A DNA stretch of 34,030 nucleotides from Planctomycetota bacterium (GCA_004376375.1 SOJX01000071.1:1-34030), one strand, 5' to 3'; positions 14,601 to 22,400 are shown, numbered from the stretch's first letter. The notes: generated from the letters alone by a model not told the origin. Numbers and translations: made by a program.

Positions 14601-14629
14601 TTGACATTATTAATATTTTAGGATAAACA
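14601..14629 (+). promoter_or_regulatory. Candidate promoter of the HExxH gene
   Basis: A perfect TTGACA (14601-14606) in very AT-rich DNA. With 17-nt spacing the -10 would be TAAACA, a poor match, so only the -35 is convincing. The start codon is about 65 nt further on. Confidence 0.35.
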
Positions 14630-14694
14630 TAGTTTACCTGTAATAGATTGTGTTCTACGCATTTACTGCGATCAGAATATCAGGAGGTAGTAAC

Positions 14695-16335
14695 ATGAAA
14701 ATATTTGATCACGGAAAATCAATGATTTTAATAAAGTCATTTGCATATTTAATTTTTTGTATTTTACTTTCATTAATCTCAGCCAACCTCCAGGTAAAAG
14801 CTGGTGGGAAAACTCCTTACTTCAAAGTTTTTAAGGGAAAATGGTCGGAAATCGAGAATACGTATTCTAAAGAACTAATTGCCCTCGCTAAAACCATAAA
14901 ACCAAATAAAGAAATAGCGGCATTGATGATTATGCGAGTGAAAGAATGCGCACACGAGGAAGGTGCTCTGTCTGAATTTAAAGAAGGTTTTCCTGAGCCT
15001 TCTGAAGACAGCCTTTCTGCAGAAGCACGATGGTTCGAAGCGACATTATGGCCGGATATGATAAATGAAAAGAAGGCTGGGCTTGTATGTGCGGGCAAAG
15101 ATATGAAAGAGTTCGATAAAATAAAAAAACCTTCTGAAGATGCCCTGAAAAGCCTTGCCAAAAAACTTGAAAAACTGAATAAGACCACTGCATCTGACTT
15201 CTACAAACTTGCGGGTGAGGCATTTAAAAGGAGAGAAATTGGAAGAGCCTATCAGGCAATTAGAAATGTATTGAAATACGATGCAAACCACGGAAAAACC
15301 CGGAAAGCCCTGGGGTGCAGACAATACAAGAAAGCATGGCTTCAACAATATGATATTATCCAGCTCAAGAGAAAACTGATTTGGACTGATAAATGGGGTT
15401 GGGTGGGCAAAAAAACCAAGTCTCAGTTGGAAAAGGGCAAATATCCATTAAAGGGTAAATTACTATCCAGGGAAGCTTACTTGAATGCTCTAAAAAGCTC
15501 CTGGTCAAATGCTATTACGGTTGAGACCGAACATTTCACCATTGAAAGTAATGCTGGATTAGAAGACGTTGTTAAAGCGGGACAACTGGCAGAAAGGCAT
15601 TATAAGAATTATTTTGCGCTATTTTCAGAACTCTTGATTGATAAAAGCAAAGGAATCTCCACAGGATTTATTCCACCATCGAAAAAGAAATTTCCCATAA
15701 AATACTACGTTGACCAGGAAAGCTTCCGTAAGCTGGCCCAAAAATACTTCTCGCAACAAATCGCAAACGAAGGAGGCTTTTTTTCTTATACAGAACAATT
15801 ATCATGTATTTGGAAAGATGAGTCTCATAATAACTGGTATTGGAACATTATTCACGAATGTACACATCAAATAATCGATTTTCATAAGAAATACAATGAA
15901 AACAATCTGAAAACCTCCAACGCCTGGGCGTGTGAAGCATTACCCAGTTTTATGGAAGATATCATAGTTAGAGATGACGGATCATATAGCGTTCTGAAAG
16001 ACCCAAGGAGAATGAGCTCTGCAAAGAATATGCGAAGAGACAAAACACTTATTCCATTCCCTGTCCTCGTAAAAATGAATAACAAGGAATTGCTTGCCCG
16101 TTGCGGAAGAGAAGTTGCGCAATACGGTTATAATATTACATATGGGCAACTTTCCGCCATAATACATTTTTTTATGTCATATAACGAAGGTGAATACAGA
16201 CAAAGATTTATGGGATTCCTGAAAAAAGCTTATTATGAAACGGTAACACCCGATTCCCTTGAGAAGCATATCGGAGTCAAGCTGGAAATCCTTGATGAAC
16301 AGTTCAGTGATTGGCTTGGGAAGTTGGATATTTAA
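14695..16335 (+). CDS. Exported zincin-like protein (DUF1570-like, HExxH)
   Basis: 546 residues. The ATG at 14695 has AGGAGGT 6 nt upstream, a strong site; the frame extends 15 codons further but without one. A hydrophobic signal segment (about 12-34, IKSFAYLIFCILLSLISANL) precedes a Lys-rich helical region. A VETEHFTIESNAGLEDVVKAGQLAE block near 278-303 resembles the module before the active site in planctomycete DUF1570 proteins. The metal motif is HECTH (387-391) with a further Glu at E414 in WACEALPSFMED, a gluzincin-like layout with third ligand 23 residues away. It is probably a periplasmic metallopeptidase, though activity is not shown. The gene is clearly more AT-rich than its neighbours and is bracketed by inverted 17-bp repeats, which hints at horizontal origin. 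Confidence 0.75.
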   Translation: MKIFDHGKSMILIKSFAYLIFCILLSLISANLQVKAGGKTPYFKVFKGKWSEIENTYSKELIALAKTIKPNKEIAALMIMRVKECAHEEGALSEFKEGFPEPSEDSLSAEARWFEATLWPDMINEKKAGLVCAGKDMKEFDKIKKPSEDALKSLAKKLEKLNKTTASDFYKLAGEAFKRREIGRAYQAIRNVLKYDANHGKTRKALGCRQYKKAWLQQYDIIQLKRKLIWTDKWGWVGKKTKSQLEKGKYPLKGKLLSREAYLNALKSSWSNAITVETEHFTIESNAGLEDVVKAGQLAERHYKNYFALFSELLIDKSKGISTGFIPPSKKKFPIKYYVDQESFRKLAQKYFSQQIANEGGFFSYTEQLSCIWKDESHNNWYWNIIHECTHQIIDFHKKYNENNLKTSNAWACEALPSFMEDIIVRDDGSYSVLKDPRRMSSAKNMRRDKTLIPFPVLVKMNNKELLARCGREVAQYGYNITYGQLSAIIHFFMSYNEGEYRQRFMGFLKKAYYETVTPDSLEKHIGVKLEILDEQFSDWLGKLDI

Positions 16336-16492
16336 TCAAAGTACCGGGTACCGAATAAGAAGTACCAAGTACCAAGAACCGAGTACCAAATGAAATTATG
16401 AATTGCAAATTTTCAATACTAAATTTTCAATTTCAAATCTCTTACTCACGACACATGACACACGACGCATTACAATAACTCCAACAATTACC
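16336..16492. repeat. Short-repeat block after the HExxH gene
   Basis: GTACC-type units (16341-16387, including AAGAAGTACCAAGTACC at 16357-16373), an AAATTATGAATTGCAAATTTT block (about 16393-16412), and CACGACACATGACACACGACG (about 16446-16467). Related copies occur at 14069-14135 and 22221-22258. Confidence 0.7.
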
Positions 16493-16521
16493 TTGACCTG
16501 AAAAAAGCAAAATTCTATAAT
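16493..16521 (+). promoter_or_regulatory. Sigma70-type promoter of the kinase gene
   Basis: TTGACC and a perfect TATAAT separated by 17 nt, the best promoter match in the window. The kinase ATG lies 36 nt downstream with AGAGGA as ribosome site. Confidence 0.75.
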
Positions 16522-16556
16522 ATTTAGAGGTTTGTGGACTCACTTAGAGGAAAAAC

Positions 16557-17825
16557 ATGCTAGGGGACAGGCGCAGTTCGGGCCGCATGTACACGAACTA
16601 CCAGAGCAAGGTGCTTGCGGACGACAAGCGGTTCGCAAAAGCTCTTCTGGAATGGGGTTATCTTACGCGCTACCAGTTCGACAGGGCGTTCGATATCCAG
16701 CAGAGGAACCTGGAAAACGGCATACTGACCAGAATTTCCACCATCCTTCTTAAGAAAGATACCATCTCCTACGATCACGCGGAAGAGGCCTTCAAGGCCA
16801 TCGGGGAGCCGCGCAGGTTCTGCCACACCTGCGGCGCAAGGTACAGGCCCGAAGACAACAGGAAAATCTGCAAGCTGTGCAACACGCCTTTTCCCATCCA
16901 GACCGTCGACAAGTACAGCACGGAGATGGTCGAGAAGGTCGTGCTGGGAGGGGCGGAGGCGCTCGGGCTCGGGTCGAACATCGAGGGGCAGCAGTTCGGC
17001 AAGTTCGTTATCATGGAGCTCATCAGCCACGGCGCTTCGGGCGCGGTCCACAAGGCGTACGATACGGAGGACAATCGCGTAATCGCCCTGAAGATACTGC
17101 ATCCGTGGCTGTCGCAGAAAGACAAGTTCTGCAAGAGGTTCCAGGGCGAGGCACAGGTCCTCAGCCAGATCAACCATCCGAACGTCGTCAGGTTTTACGA
17201 ATCGGGCCAGGTCAACGAGTACCTGTACATCTCGATGGAGCTCCTGCACGGAAAAGACCTCGGCGACCGCCTGCAGGTGGAGGCGCAGATTCCGCCCAGC
17301 GACGTGCTCAGCATACTCTACGAGATGGCGAAGGTCCTCGATTTCGGCGTGCGGGAGTTCGAGCCCGGCTCCTTCATCCACCGCGACATTAAACCGGCCA
17401 ACATCTTCCAGTGCGAGGACGGCTCCTGCAGGCTGATGGATTTCGGGCTCGTCCGGTCGAAAATGTATTTCCAGGAAAGCATCACCCACGACTACGCGGT
17501 GATCGGGACCATCCCCTACATGTCGCCGGAGCAGGTGTTCGGCAAGAAGGAAATCGACATCAGGAGCGACATATTCGCCCTTGGCTCGACGGCGTACCAC
17601 CTGCTTTGCGGCGATTTTCCCTTCAAGGGCGAAAACATAATGCAGATGCGCCTGGCCATTATGGAATGCAAGCCGATTCCCGTCCAGATGCATATCCCGT
17701 CGCTTCCGGCCGAGGTCGTGTACTGCATGAACAAGATGCTGGTCGCCGACCCCGACGAGCGCTTCCAGAGCCCGGGCGAGATGCTCGACGTGCTCGAGCC
17801 GATAATCGACGGAACTATCGGGTAA
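16557..17825 (+). CDS. Hanks-type Ser/Thr protein kinase with N-terminal helical domain and zinc ribbon
   Basis: 422 residues, no membrane segment, so cytoplasmic. Residues 25-82 form a helical region whose RFAKALLEWGYLTRYQFDRA resembles a degenerate MshEN motif. A zinc ribbon follows (C89, C92, C105, C108 in CHTC and CKLC). The kinase domain starts near 150 with the Gly loop HGASGAV (158-164), the VAIK-type lysine K179, the helix C Glu near 198, catalytic HRDIKPAN (275-282), DFG (295-297) and SPE (323-325). All key residues are present, so it should be active. A threonine-rich activation segment (ESITHDYAVIGT) is available for autophosphorylation. The gene has its own promoter, stands alone, and is followed by short repeats. 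Its substrate is unknown. Confidence 0.92.
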   Translation: MLGDRRSSGRMYTNYQSKVLADDKRFAKALLEWGYLTRYQFDRAFDIQQRNLENGILTRISTILLKKDTISYDHAEEAFKAIGEPRRFCHTCGARYRPEDNRKICKLCNTPFPIQTVDKYSTEMVEKVVLGGAEALGLGSNIEGQQFGKFVIMELISHGASGAVHKAYDTEDNRVIALKILHPWLSQKDKFCKRFQGEAQVLSQINHPNVVRFYESGQVNEYLYISMELLHGKDLGDRLQVEAQIPPSDVLSILYEMAKVLDFGVREFEPGSFIHRDIKPANIFQCEDGSCRLMDFGLVRSKMYFQESITHDYAVIGTIPYMSPEQVFGKKEIDIRSDIFALGSTAYHLLCGDFPFKGENIMQMRLAIMECKPIPVQMHIPSLPAEVVYCMNKMLVADPDERFQSPGEMLDVLEPIIDGTIG

Positions 17826-17835
17826 GGGGAGAAGT

Positions 17836-18068
17836 TGACAAGGAAACAAGGAAATAAGGGAACAAGGAAACAAGGGAAAAGAAGTAACGGGTCAGAGATT
17901 TGACATTGAGTATTGAATATTGAGTATTGCGAATTTGAAATTCATAATTCAATTGCCAATTTTTAATTCCCAATTCTCAATTCTCAATTCCCAATTCTCA
18001 ATTCCAAATTCTCAATTCCCAATTTTCAATTTTCAATTCCCAATTCTCAATTCTCAATCTGCAATCGA
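17836..18068. repeat. Repeat block: GGAAACAAGG array then CAATTCTCAATTCCC array
   Basis: 17836-17881 holds about six AACAAGG-type units. 17905-18068 holds about twenty AATTCTC/AATTCCC units of 7-8 bp. The open frame through it (ILNSQFSILNSQF pattern) is a translation of the repeat, not a gene. Confidence 0.8.
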
Positions 18069-18166
18069 AATGCCCCATAATTCACGACACCTCCTTGTTT
18101 TTCTCTATCCTTACTCCTTACCATGAAACGGATTGTAAACATTACACAAACTTTACATTAAAATTG

Positions 18167-18200
18167 AACCCTTTTAGCCGGGAGCGGCGTCAGAAGGGTT
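18167..18200 (+). promoter_or_regulatory. Inverted repeat upstream of serpin 1
   Basis: AACCCTTTT (18167-18175) pairs with AGAAGGGTT (18192-18200), with one wobble pair. It lies about 65 nt before the serpin start. A related element (ATTG-R-ACCCTTTT ... TCA-R-AAGGG) is found at 19703-19732 before serpin 2. It could be an operator or a leader hairpin. Confidence 0.5.
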
Positions 18201-18265
18201 ATATGCGAAACCACGATTCCCAATTCCATAATCCACACAATAAAAACCCTAAAGGAGAAGAAGAA

Positions 18266-19576
18266 ATGCTTCAAAAGCGGACAAGCACATGGGGGCGCAA
18301 AGCGGTGGCGACGGCGATTGTTTTTATTCTGCTGCTGGCGGGGGCGAACCTTGCCGGTGAAAAGAACGCGGACATGAAAAGGGTCGCCGAAGACAACACC
18401 GACTTTGCATTCGACATGTACGGGAAGCTGAAAAGCGGGAAAGGGAACGTTTTCTTCTCGCCGTTCTCCATATCGACCGCGCTCGCGATGACCTACGGCG
18501 GCGCACGCGGCAACACCGAGACCGAGATGGGAAAGGTGATGCGCTACACGCTCGACCAGGAAAAGCTCCACGCGGCGATGGGCGCGCTCATCGACGACCT
18601 CAACGGCAGAACGGTCAAGGAAGGCTGGGGCGAAAACAGGAAAGACGTGAGGCCGTTCGAGCTGGTCGTCGCCAACGCGCTCTGGGGGCAATGGGATTAT
18701 AAATTTAAAAAGGAATTCATCGAGCTGAACAACAAGCACTACGAGGCCGGCCTGACGAACGTCGATTTCAAGACCGACCCCGAGAAGGCGCGCGTGACCA
18801 TTAACAAATGGGTCGAGGAGCAGACGAACGATAAAATAAAGGACCTGATACAAAAGGGCCAGATAAAGCCCGCCATCCGCCTGGTGCTTACGAACGCCAT
18901 CTACTTCAAGAGCAAGTGGGAAACGCCGTTCGACAAGCGCTGGACAAAGGACGCGCCGTTCCACCTCACAAAGAGAAAAAAGATCGACGTCCCCACGATG
19001 CACAAGACGAAATATTTCAAGTACGTGAAGGAAAAGGATTTTCAGCTCGTCGAGCTGCCCTACAAGGGGAAACAGCTTTCGATGCTCATCTTCGTGCCCG
19101 AAAAAATCAACGGCGTCGGCAGGGTCGAGAAGGTACTGAGCAGGAAAAACCTCGACAAGTGGCTCGGCAAGATGAAACGCACTTTCGTGAGCGTCAAGCT
19201 CCCCAGGTTCAAGGCCACGTTCAGCAAGAAACTCAATGATGCGTTCAAGTCGATGGGGATGAAGGATGCCTTCAGCTTCCCGATCGCCGACTTCAGCGGC
19301 ATGGACGGAACGAGGATGCTTTACATCGAGTTCGTGGTTCACAAGGCATTCGTTGACGTGAACGAGGAAGGAACGGAAGCCGCGGCCGCGACGGCCGTAG
19401 GCATGGCCGCGGGCAGCATACCGCCGAAGCCGATTACGCTGAAAATCGACAGGCCGTTCGTCTTCCTTATCCGCGACAACATGACCGGAAGCATACTTTT
19501 CATGGGCCGGATAACGGACCCGACCGACGGCAAGGCGAAAAGCAAGAAGCGCAAACCGGTCGGCTCGGCGAAATAA
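18266..19576 (+). CDS. Exported serpin (serine protease inhibitor family), copy 1
   Basis: 436 residues. Serpins trap proteases by a loop-insertion suicide mechanism. The start at 18266 follows AGGAG by 8 nt and opens with a basic end and a hydrophobic signal (about 12-30, AVATAIVFILLLAGANLAG), so the protein is secreted or periplasmic. Family marks: NVFFSPFSISTALAMTYGGARG (start), TNAIYFKSKWETPF (middle), the hinge EEGTEAAAATAV (367-378), and the end FVFLIRDNMTGSILFMGRITDP. The hinge is all small residues, as needed for loop insertion, so it should be inhibitory. The reactive loop continues GMAAGSIPP; alignment with alpha-1-antitrypsin puts P1 at or near G383. It is followed by a highly similar second copy. 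Confidence 0.95.
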   Translation: MLQKRTSTWGRKAVATAIVFILLLAGANLAGEKNADMKRVAEDNTDFAFDMYGKLKSGKGNVFFSPFSISTALAMTYGGARGNTETEMGKVMRYTLDQEKLHAAMGALIDDLNGRTVKEGWGENRKDVRPFELVVANALWGQWDYKFKKEFIELNNKHYEAGLTNVDFKTDPEKARVTINKWVEEQTNDKIKDLIQKGQIKPAIRLVLTNAIYFKSKWETPFDKRWTKDAPFHLTKRKKIDVPTMHKTKYFKYVKEKDFQLVELPYKGKQLSMLIFVPEKINGVGRVEKVLSRKNLDKWLGKMKRTFVSVKLPRFKATFSKKLNDAFKSMGMKDAFSFPIADFSGMDGTRMLYIEFVVHKAFVDVNEEGTEAAAATAVGMAAGSIPPKPITLKIDRPFVFLIRDNMTGSILFMGRITDPTDGKAKSKKRKPVGSAK

Positions 19577-19587
19577 ATATATAGAAG

Positions 19588-19609
19588 CACCACGCCGGAA
19601 GGCGTGGTG
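19588..19609 (+). terminator. Hairpin after serpin 1
   Basis: A perfect 9-bp stem CACCACGCC / GGCGTGGTG with a GGAA tetraloop, 12 nt after the stop codon. No T-run follows, so termination is uncertain; it could instead protect the mRNA 3' end. Confidence 0.5.
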
Positions 19610-19702
19610 AGCGAAATTTGCAGGGACGGGTCTCAGACCCCCGGACGCATCTCTTTTACTGCCTGAGCGTTACGAGTACGCGAAAAACTACGTTTTATTG
19701 GA

Positions 19703-19732
19703 CCCTTTTGACGAAAAGAAGTGTCAAAAGGG
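19703..19732 (+). promoter_or_regulatory. Inverted repeat upstream of serpin 2
   Basis: A perfect 10-bp pair CCCTTTTGAC / GTCAAAAGGG with a 10-nt loop, about 75 nt before the ATG. It corresponds in place and sequence to the element before serpin 1. Confidence 0.55.
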
Positions 19733-19805
19733 ATATGGGAGAGAATCACATTCTTCATTCATTATGAAAACCGAATCTGAAAATCGATTAACAGGAGGAA
19801 ATAAA

Positions 19806-21107
19806 ATGACTTCCAATCCCGGTCAGAGACGATGGAGGAAAGCGGCGGCGACGACGGTAATTCTGCTTCTATTCCTGGCGGGGGCGAACCTTGCCGGCGA
19901 GAAGAACGCGGATATGAAGAAAGTCGCCGGTGACAACAACGACTTTGCCTTCGACATGTACGGTAAGCTGAAAAGCGGGAAGGGAAACATTTTCTTCTCG
20001 CCGTTTTCCATTTCGACGGCACTCGCGATGGCCTACGGTGGCGCGCGCGGCAACACCGAGACCGAGATGGGAAAGGCGATGTGCTACACGCTGGGGCAGG
20101 AAAAGCTGCACCCGGCGATGGGCTTGCTCATCGACGACCTCAACGGCAGGACGGTCAAGGAAGGGCGGGGCAGGAACCGAAAGGACGTGAGGCCGTTCGA
20201 GCTGGTCGTCGCCAACGCGCTCTGGGGGCAGAAAGGTTTTCCGTTCAAAAAGGAATTCCTGGCCCTGAACAAAAAGAGTTACGAGGCCGGGCTGACCAGC
20301 CTCGATTTCGCCGCCGACCCCGAGAAGGCGCGCACCATTATAAACGGTTGGGTCGAGGACAAGACCAACGACAAGATAAAAGACCTTATCCCGAGGAAGG
20401 GGGTGACGGAGCAGACGCGGCTCGTGCTCACCAACGCCATCTACTTCAAGAGCCAGTGGCGGTCGCAGTTCGAGGTGCGCAACACGAAGCAGGCGGACTT
20501 CTACCTCTCCAGGAACAAAAAGGTCAAGGTGCAGACGATGCACCAGGTCGAGGATTTCAGGTATCTGAGTGAAAAGGATTTTCTTGCCGTCGAGCTGCCC
20601 TACAAGGGGCGCCAGCTCGCCATGCTCGTTTTCATGCCGAAGAAGGCGGGCGCGATGGCGAAGTTCGAGAAATCCCTTACCGCGGACAACCTCCGCAAGT
20701 GGATCGCGAAGATGTCGAGCAAGAACCTGCGTCTGGCGCTCCCGAAGTTCACGACGATATCGAAATTCGTGTTGAACGACCAGTTGTGGAGCCTGGGGAT
20801 GCGGAAGGCGTTTTTGTCCGATGCCGATTTCTCAGGCATGACGGACGCGAGCAAACTCTTCATCTCGAAAGTCATCCACAAGGCGTTCGTCGACGTGGAC
20901 GAGAAAGGGACCGAGGCCGCCGCGGCCACCGCCGTCATAATGGAGTATGGCATGCCGCCCAAACCGGTCAATGTGAAAATAAACATGCCGTTCGTTTTCC
21001 TTATCCGCGACAACGCGACCGGCAGCATCCTCTTCATGGGCCGCATAACGGACCCGACGCCCGTGAAGGAGAAAGATAAAGGCGAAGGGGTCGGCCAGAT
21101 AAGATAA
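19806..21107 (+). CDS. Exported serpin, copy 2
   Basis: 433 residues. An AGGAGG site lies 7 nt before the ATG at 19806. The signal segment (ILLLFLAGANLAG) and the following 60 residues (NADMKKVAGDN, FAFDMYGKLKSGKGN, SISTALAMAYGGARG) are almost the same as in copy 1, which shows a tandem duplication. The hinge EKGTEAAAATAV (366-377) is conserved and compatible with inhibition. The loop after it is different and one residue shorter (IMEYGMPP instead of GMAAGSIPP), so the target protease should differ. Candidates for P1 are Y381, G382 or M383. The C-terminal FVFLIRDNATGSILFMGRITDP is standard for serpins. A GC-rich hairpin with short T-run follows. Confidence 0.95.
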   Translation: MTSNPGQRRWRKAAATTVILLLFLAGANLAGEKNADMKKVAGDNNDFAFDMYGKLKSGKGNIFFSPFSISTALAMAYGGARGNTETEMGKAMCYTLGQEKLHPAMGLLIDDLNGRTVKEGRGRNRKDVRPFELVVANALWGQKGFPFKKEFLALNKKSYEAGLTSLDFAADPEKARTIINGWVEDKTNDKIKDLIPRKGVTEQTRLVLTNAIYFKSQWRSQFEVRNTKQADFYLSRNKKVKVQTMHQVEDFRYLSEKDFLAVELPYKGRQLAMLVFMPKKAGAMAKFEKSLTADNLRKWIAKMSSKNLRLALPKFTTISKFVLNDQLWSLGMRKAFLSDADFSGMTDASKLFISKVIHKAFVDVDEKGTEAAAATAVIMEYGMPPKPVNVKINMPFVFLIRDNATGSILFMGRITDPTPVKEKDKGEGVGQIR

Positions 21108-21121
21108 TAAATAAGGTTAGC

Positions 21122-21142
21122 CGCGCCGCTTGCGGCGCGTTT
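21122..21142 (+). terminator. Terminator after serpin 2
   Basis: An 8-bp all-GC stem CGCGCCGC / GCGGCGCG with a TT loop and TTTCGTTT after it, 15 nt after the serpin stop. Confidence 0.65.
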
Positions 21143-21149
21143 CGTTTAA

Positions 21150-21213
21150 CCGGCGAGCATGGCCCGCGTGGTCTGCTCGCCGCGTTCTTTAGTTTTCGAT
21201 CTACGATTTTCGA
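21150..21213 (-). repeat. Repeat downstream of ankyrin paralogue 3, shared with paralogue 2
   Basis: Read on the minus strand: AATCGAAAATCGTAGATCGAA followed by AAGAACGCGGCGAGCA. The same two blocks follow the ankyrin gene at 3716-4546 (4554-4590), so both paralogues share their 3' flank. Confidence 0.75.
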
Positions 21214-22044
21214 TTATTCTTCCCTTGTTCCCTTGTTTTCCTGTTCCCTTATCTCTTTTCCCGTCTTCCCGCCGTGGGAGCGGAGAAGGTTGATTATCTC
21301 AATATGAGACTTGCCTGTTGCCAAGTCAAGTGGTGTTATATGTTTATTTCTTGCGATGCCAGCTTTGGCAATTGCGTTTACCTCTATTCCTGCTACGAGT
21401 AATTCCCTGATGGCTTCAATTTCTCCGGTGTTTGCAGCATAATGTAGAGGGGTAAAACCGGTATCAGTTTTTTCGTTTACATTGGCTCCTCTGTGAATTA
21501 GTAATAAGACGATATCTGGTTTTCCATAGCTTGCCCCAAAGAACAGGGGAGTATGACCACCAATATCCTTCGAGTCTACGTCAGCGCCTTTATCTATCAG
21601 CAAGCGGGCAGTGTCATAAAAGCCACGCTTTGCCGCAATGTGAAGAGGGTAAGTATTCTTGGGATTATCCTTCCAAGGTTTATCGAAATCTGCCCAGTGC
21701 TTAATTAGAAAATCCGCTTCCTCCGCTTCCCCGCGAAGCGCCTTTGAAAGGACTTCTTTTCCATACTTCTTATCGGAAACAAGGACATCTATTATGCAGA
21801 ACGTGCGTTGTAAACGGTCATGCGCAAGTTCGCAGTCCAGAGCTTTTGTCATCTCTTCACGGCCAATACTGCCAAGGGAGAGAATTCCTTTGACGCCGAT
21901 TTTGCATTCATCAGGATCTTTAGAATAATATTTTCCCACATAATACCGAGTCTTCACCGGCGTCCAGAGCAGGCAGGTGGCGATCACCGCCGCGAAGAGC
22001 AGCACGACGCCGATGCCGAGTTTGAGGGGTAAAGATAATTTCAT
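21214..22044 (-). CDS. Membrane-anchored ankyrin-repeat protein (paralogue 3)
   Basis: 276 residues. Signal anchor MKLSLPLKLGIGVVLLF (1-28), then the family juxtamembrane block with YYVGKYYSKD, IGVKGILSLGSIG and EEADFLIKHWADFDK. It carries an insert of about 30 residues (ELAHDRLQRTFCIIDVLVSDK) not present in the others. Four to five ankyrin repeats run from about 130 to 255 (TPLHYAANTGEIEAIRELL, TPLDLATGKSHIEIINLL), ending with the family tail LRSHGGKTGKEI. The last residues EQENKGTREE are coded by the GGGAACAAGG short repeat. AAGGA lies 13 nt before the ATG, rather far. Three hairpins lie further upstream. It faces away from the serpin pair. Confidence 0.87.
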   Translation of the reverse strand: MKLSLPLKLGIGVVLLFAAVIATCLLWTPVKTRYYVGKYYSKDPDECKIGVKGILSLGSIGREEMTKALDCELAHDRLQRTFCIIDVLVSDKKYGKEVLSKALRGEAEEADFLIKHWADFDKPWKDNPKNTYPLHIAAKRGFYDTARLLIDKGADVDSKDIGGHTPLFFGASYGKPDIVLLLIHRGANVNEKTDTGFTPLHYAANTGEIEAIRELLVAGIEVNAIAKAGIARNKHITPLDLATGKSHIEIINLLRSHGGKTGKEIREQENKGTREE

Positions 22045-22087
22045 TTATTAATGCTTTTCCTTATCGATGGCTTGTGGAATAAAGTAC

Positions 22088-22164
22088 CCGTGCCGCAAGC
22101 GGCACGGCTTCACGAATAATTCGCGTTCATGCTTCTTCGTGAAGCCGCCGCGCTTGCGCGGCGG
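22088..22164. repeat. Cluster of interlocking palindromes upstream of ankyrin paralogue 3
   Basis: CCGTGCCG-CAAG-CGGCACGG (22088-22107), GGCTTCACGAA / TTCGTGAAGCC (22106-22116 and 22136-22146) and CCGCCGCGC-TT-GCGCGGCGG (22145-22164) overlap end to end. They may form one branched structure in the leader of the minus-strand gene. Confidence 0.6.
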
Positions 22165-22220
22165 GCATAACTTCGCGAAATCCCGCCGCCCCGGGTAACG
22201 GGCGAACAAATGAACCCGCT

Positions 22221-22400
22221 TTTGACGCATGACGCACGACACATGACGCTTGACGCATTTATATTATATCCCGAAACGCACAGAACGCAAGCGGGCGAAT
22301 GATTGTTCGGTTAATCGGTTATCCGGTTTCTCAGTTAATAATAAAACTGAATAACTGAATGACTGAATAACCGATGAACCAAAGAACCGATGAACCGAAT
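22221..22400. repeat. GACGCATGACGCACGAC and CGGTTAATCGGT / ACCGATGAACC repeats
   Basis: 22221-22258 contains five ATGACGC-type units. 22302-22345 (CGGTTAATCGGTTATCCGGTTT) and 22346-22400 (AACTGAATAACTG, ACCGATGAACC) are opposite-strand versions of one repeat and can pair. Related units lie at 16446-16467 and 13660-13708. No gene is supported in 22045-22588. Confidence 0.7.

Larger units (their letters stand above)
13516..14694. other. Long repeat-rich intergenic region
   Basis: About 1.2 kb without a supported gene. It contains CGGTTATTCGGT units (about 13660-13708), a hairpin with T-run (13745-13778), GCCGGTATGAA direct repeats (about 13843-13864), GTCGTGAGTCGAGC units (about 14025-14068), an ATTATGAATTC block (about 14069-14107), a GGTACTTGGTACTTCTT copy (14119-14135), GAGTCCT heptamers (14185-14218) and a second hairpin with T-run (14343-14370). 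The short frames here are translations of repeats. Confidence 0.7.

Noticed and set aside
16560..17873. 437-codon minus-strand frame opposite the kinase
   Set aside because: The kinase on the plus strand has all catalytic motifs; this is its GC-rich mirror.
17920..18126. Plus-strand frame with NSQFSILNSQFSIPNSQF pattern
   Set aside because: It is a translation of the CAATTCTC tandem repeat, with no ribosome site and no protein-like content.
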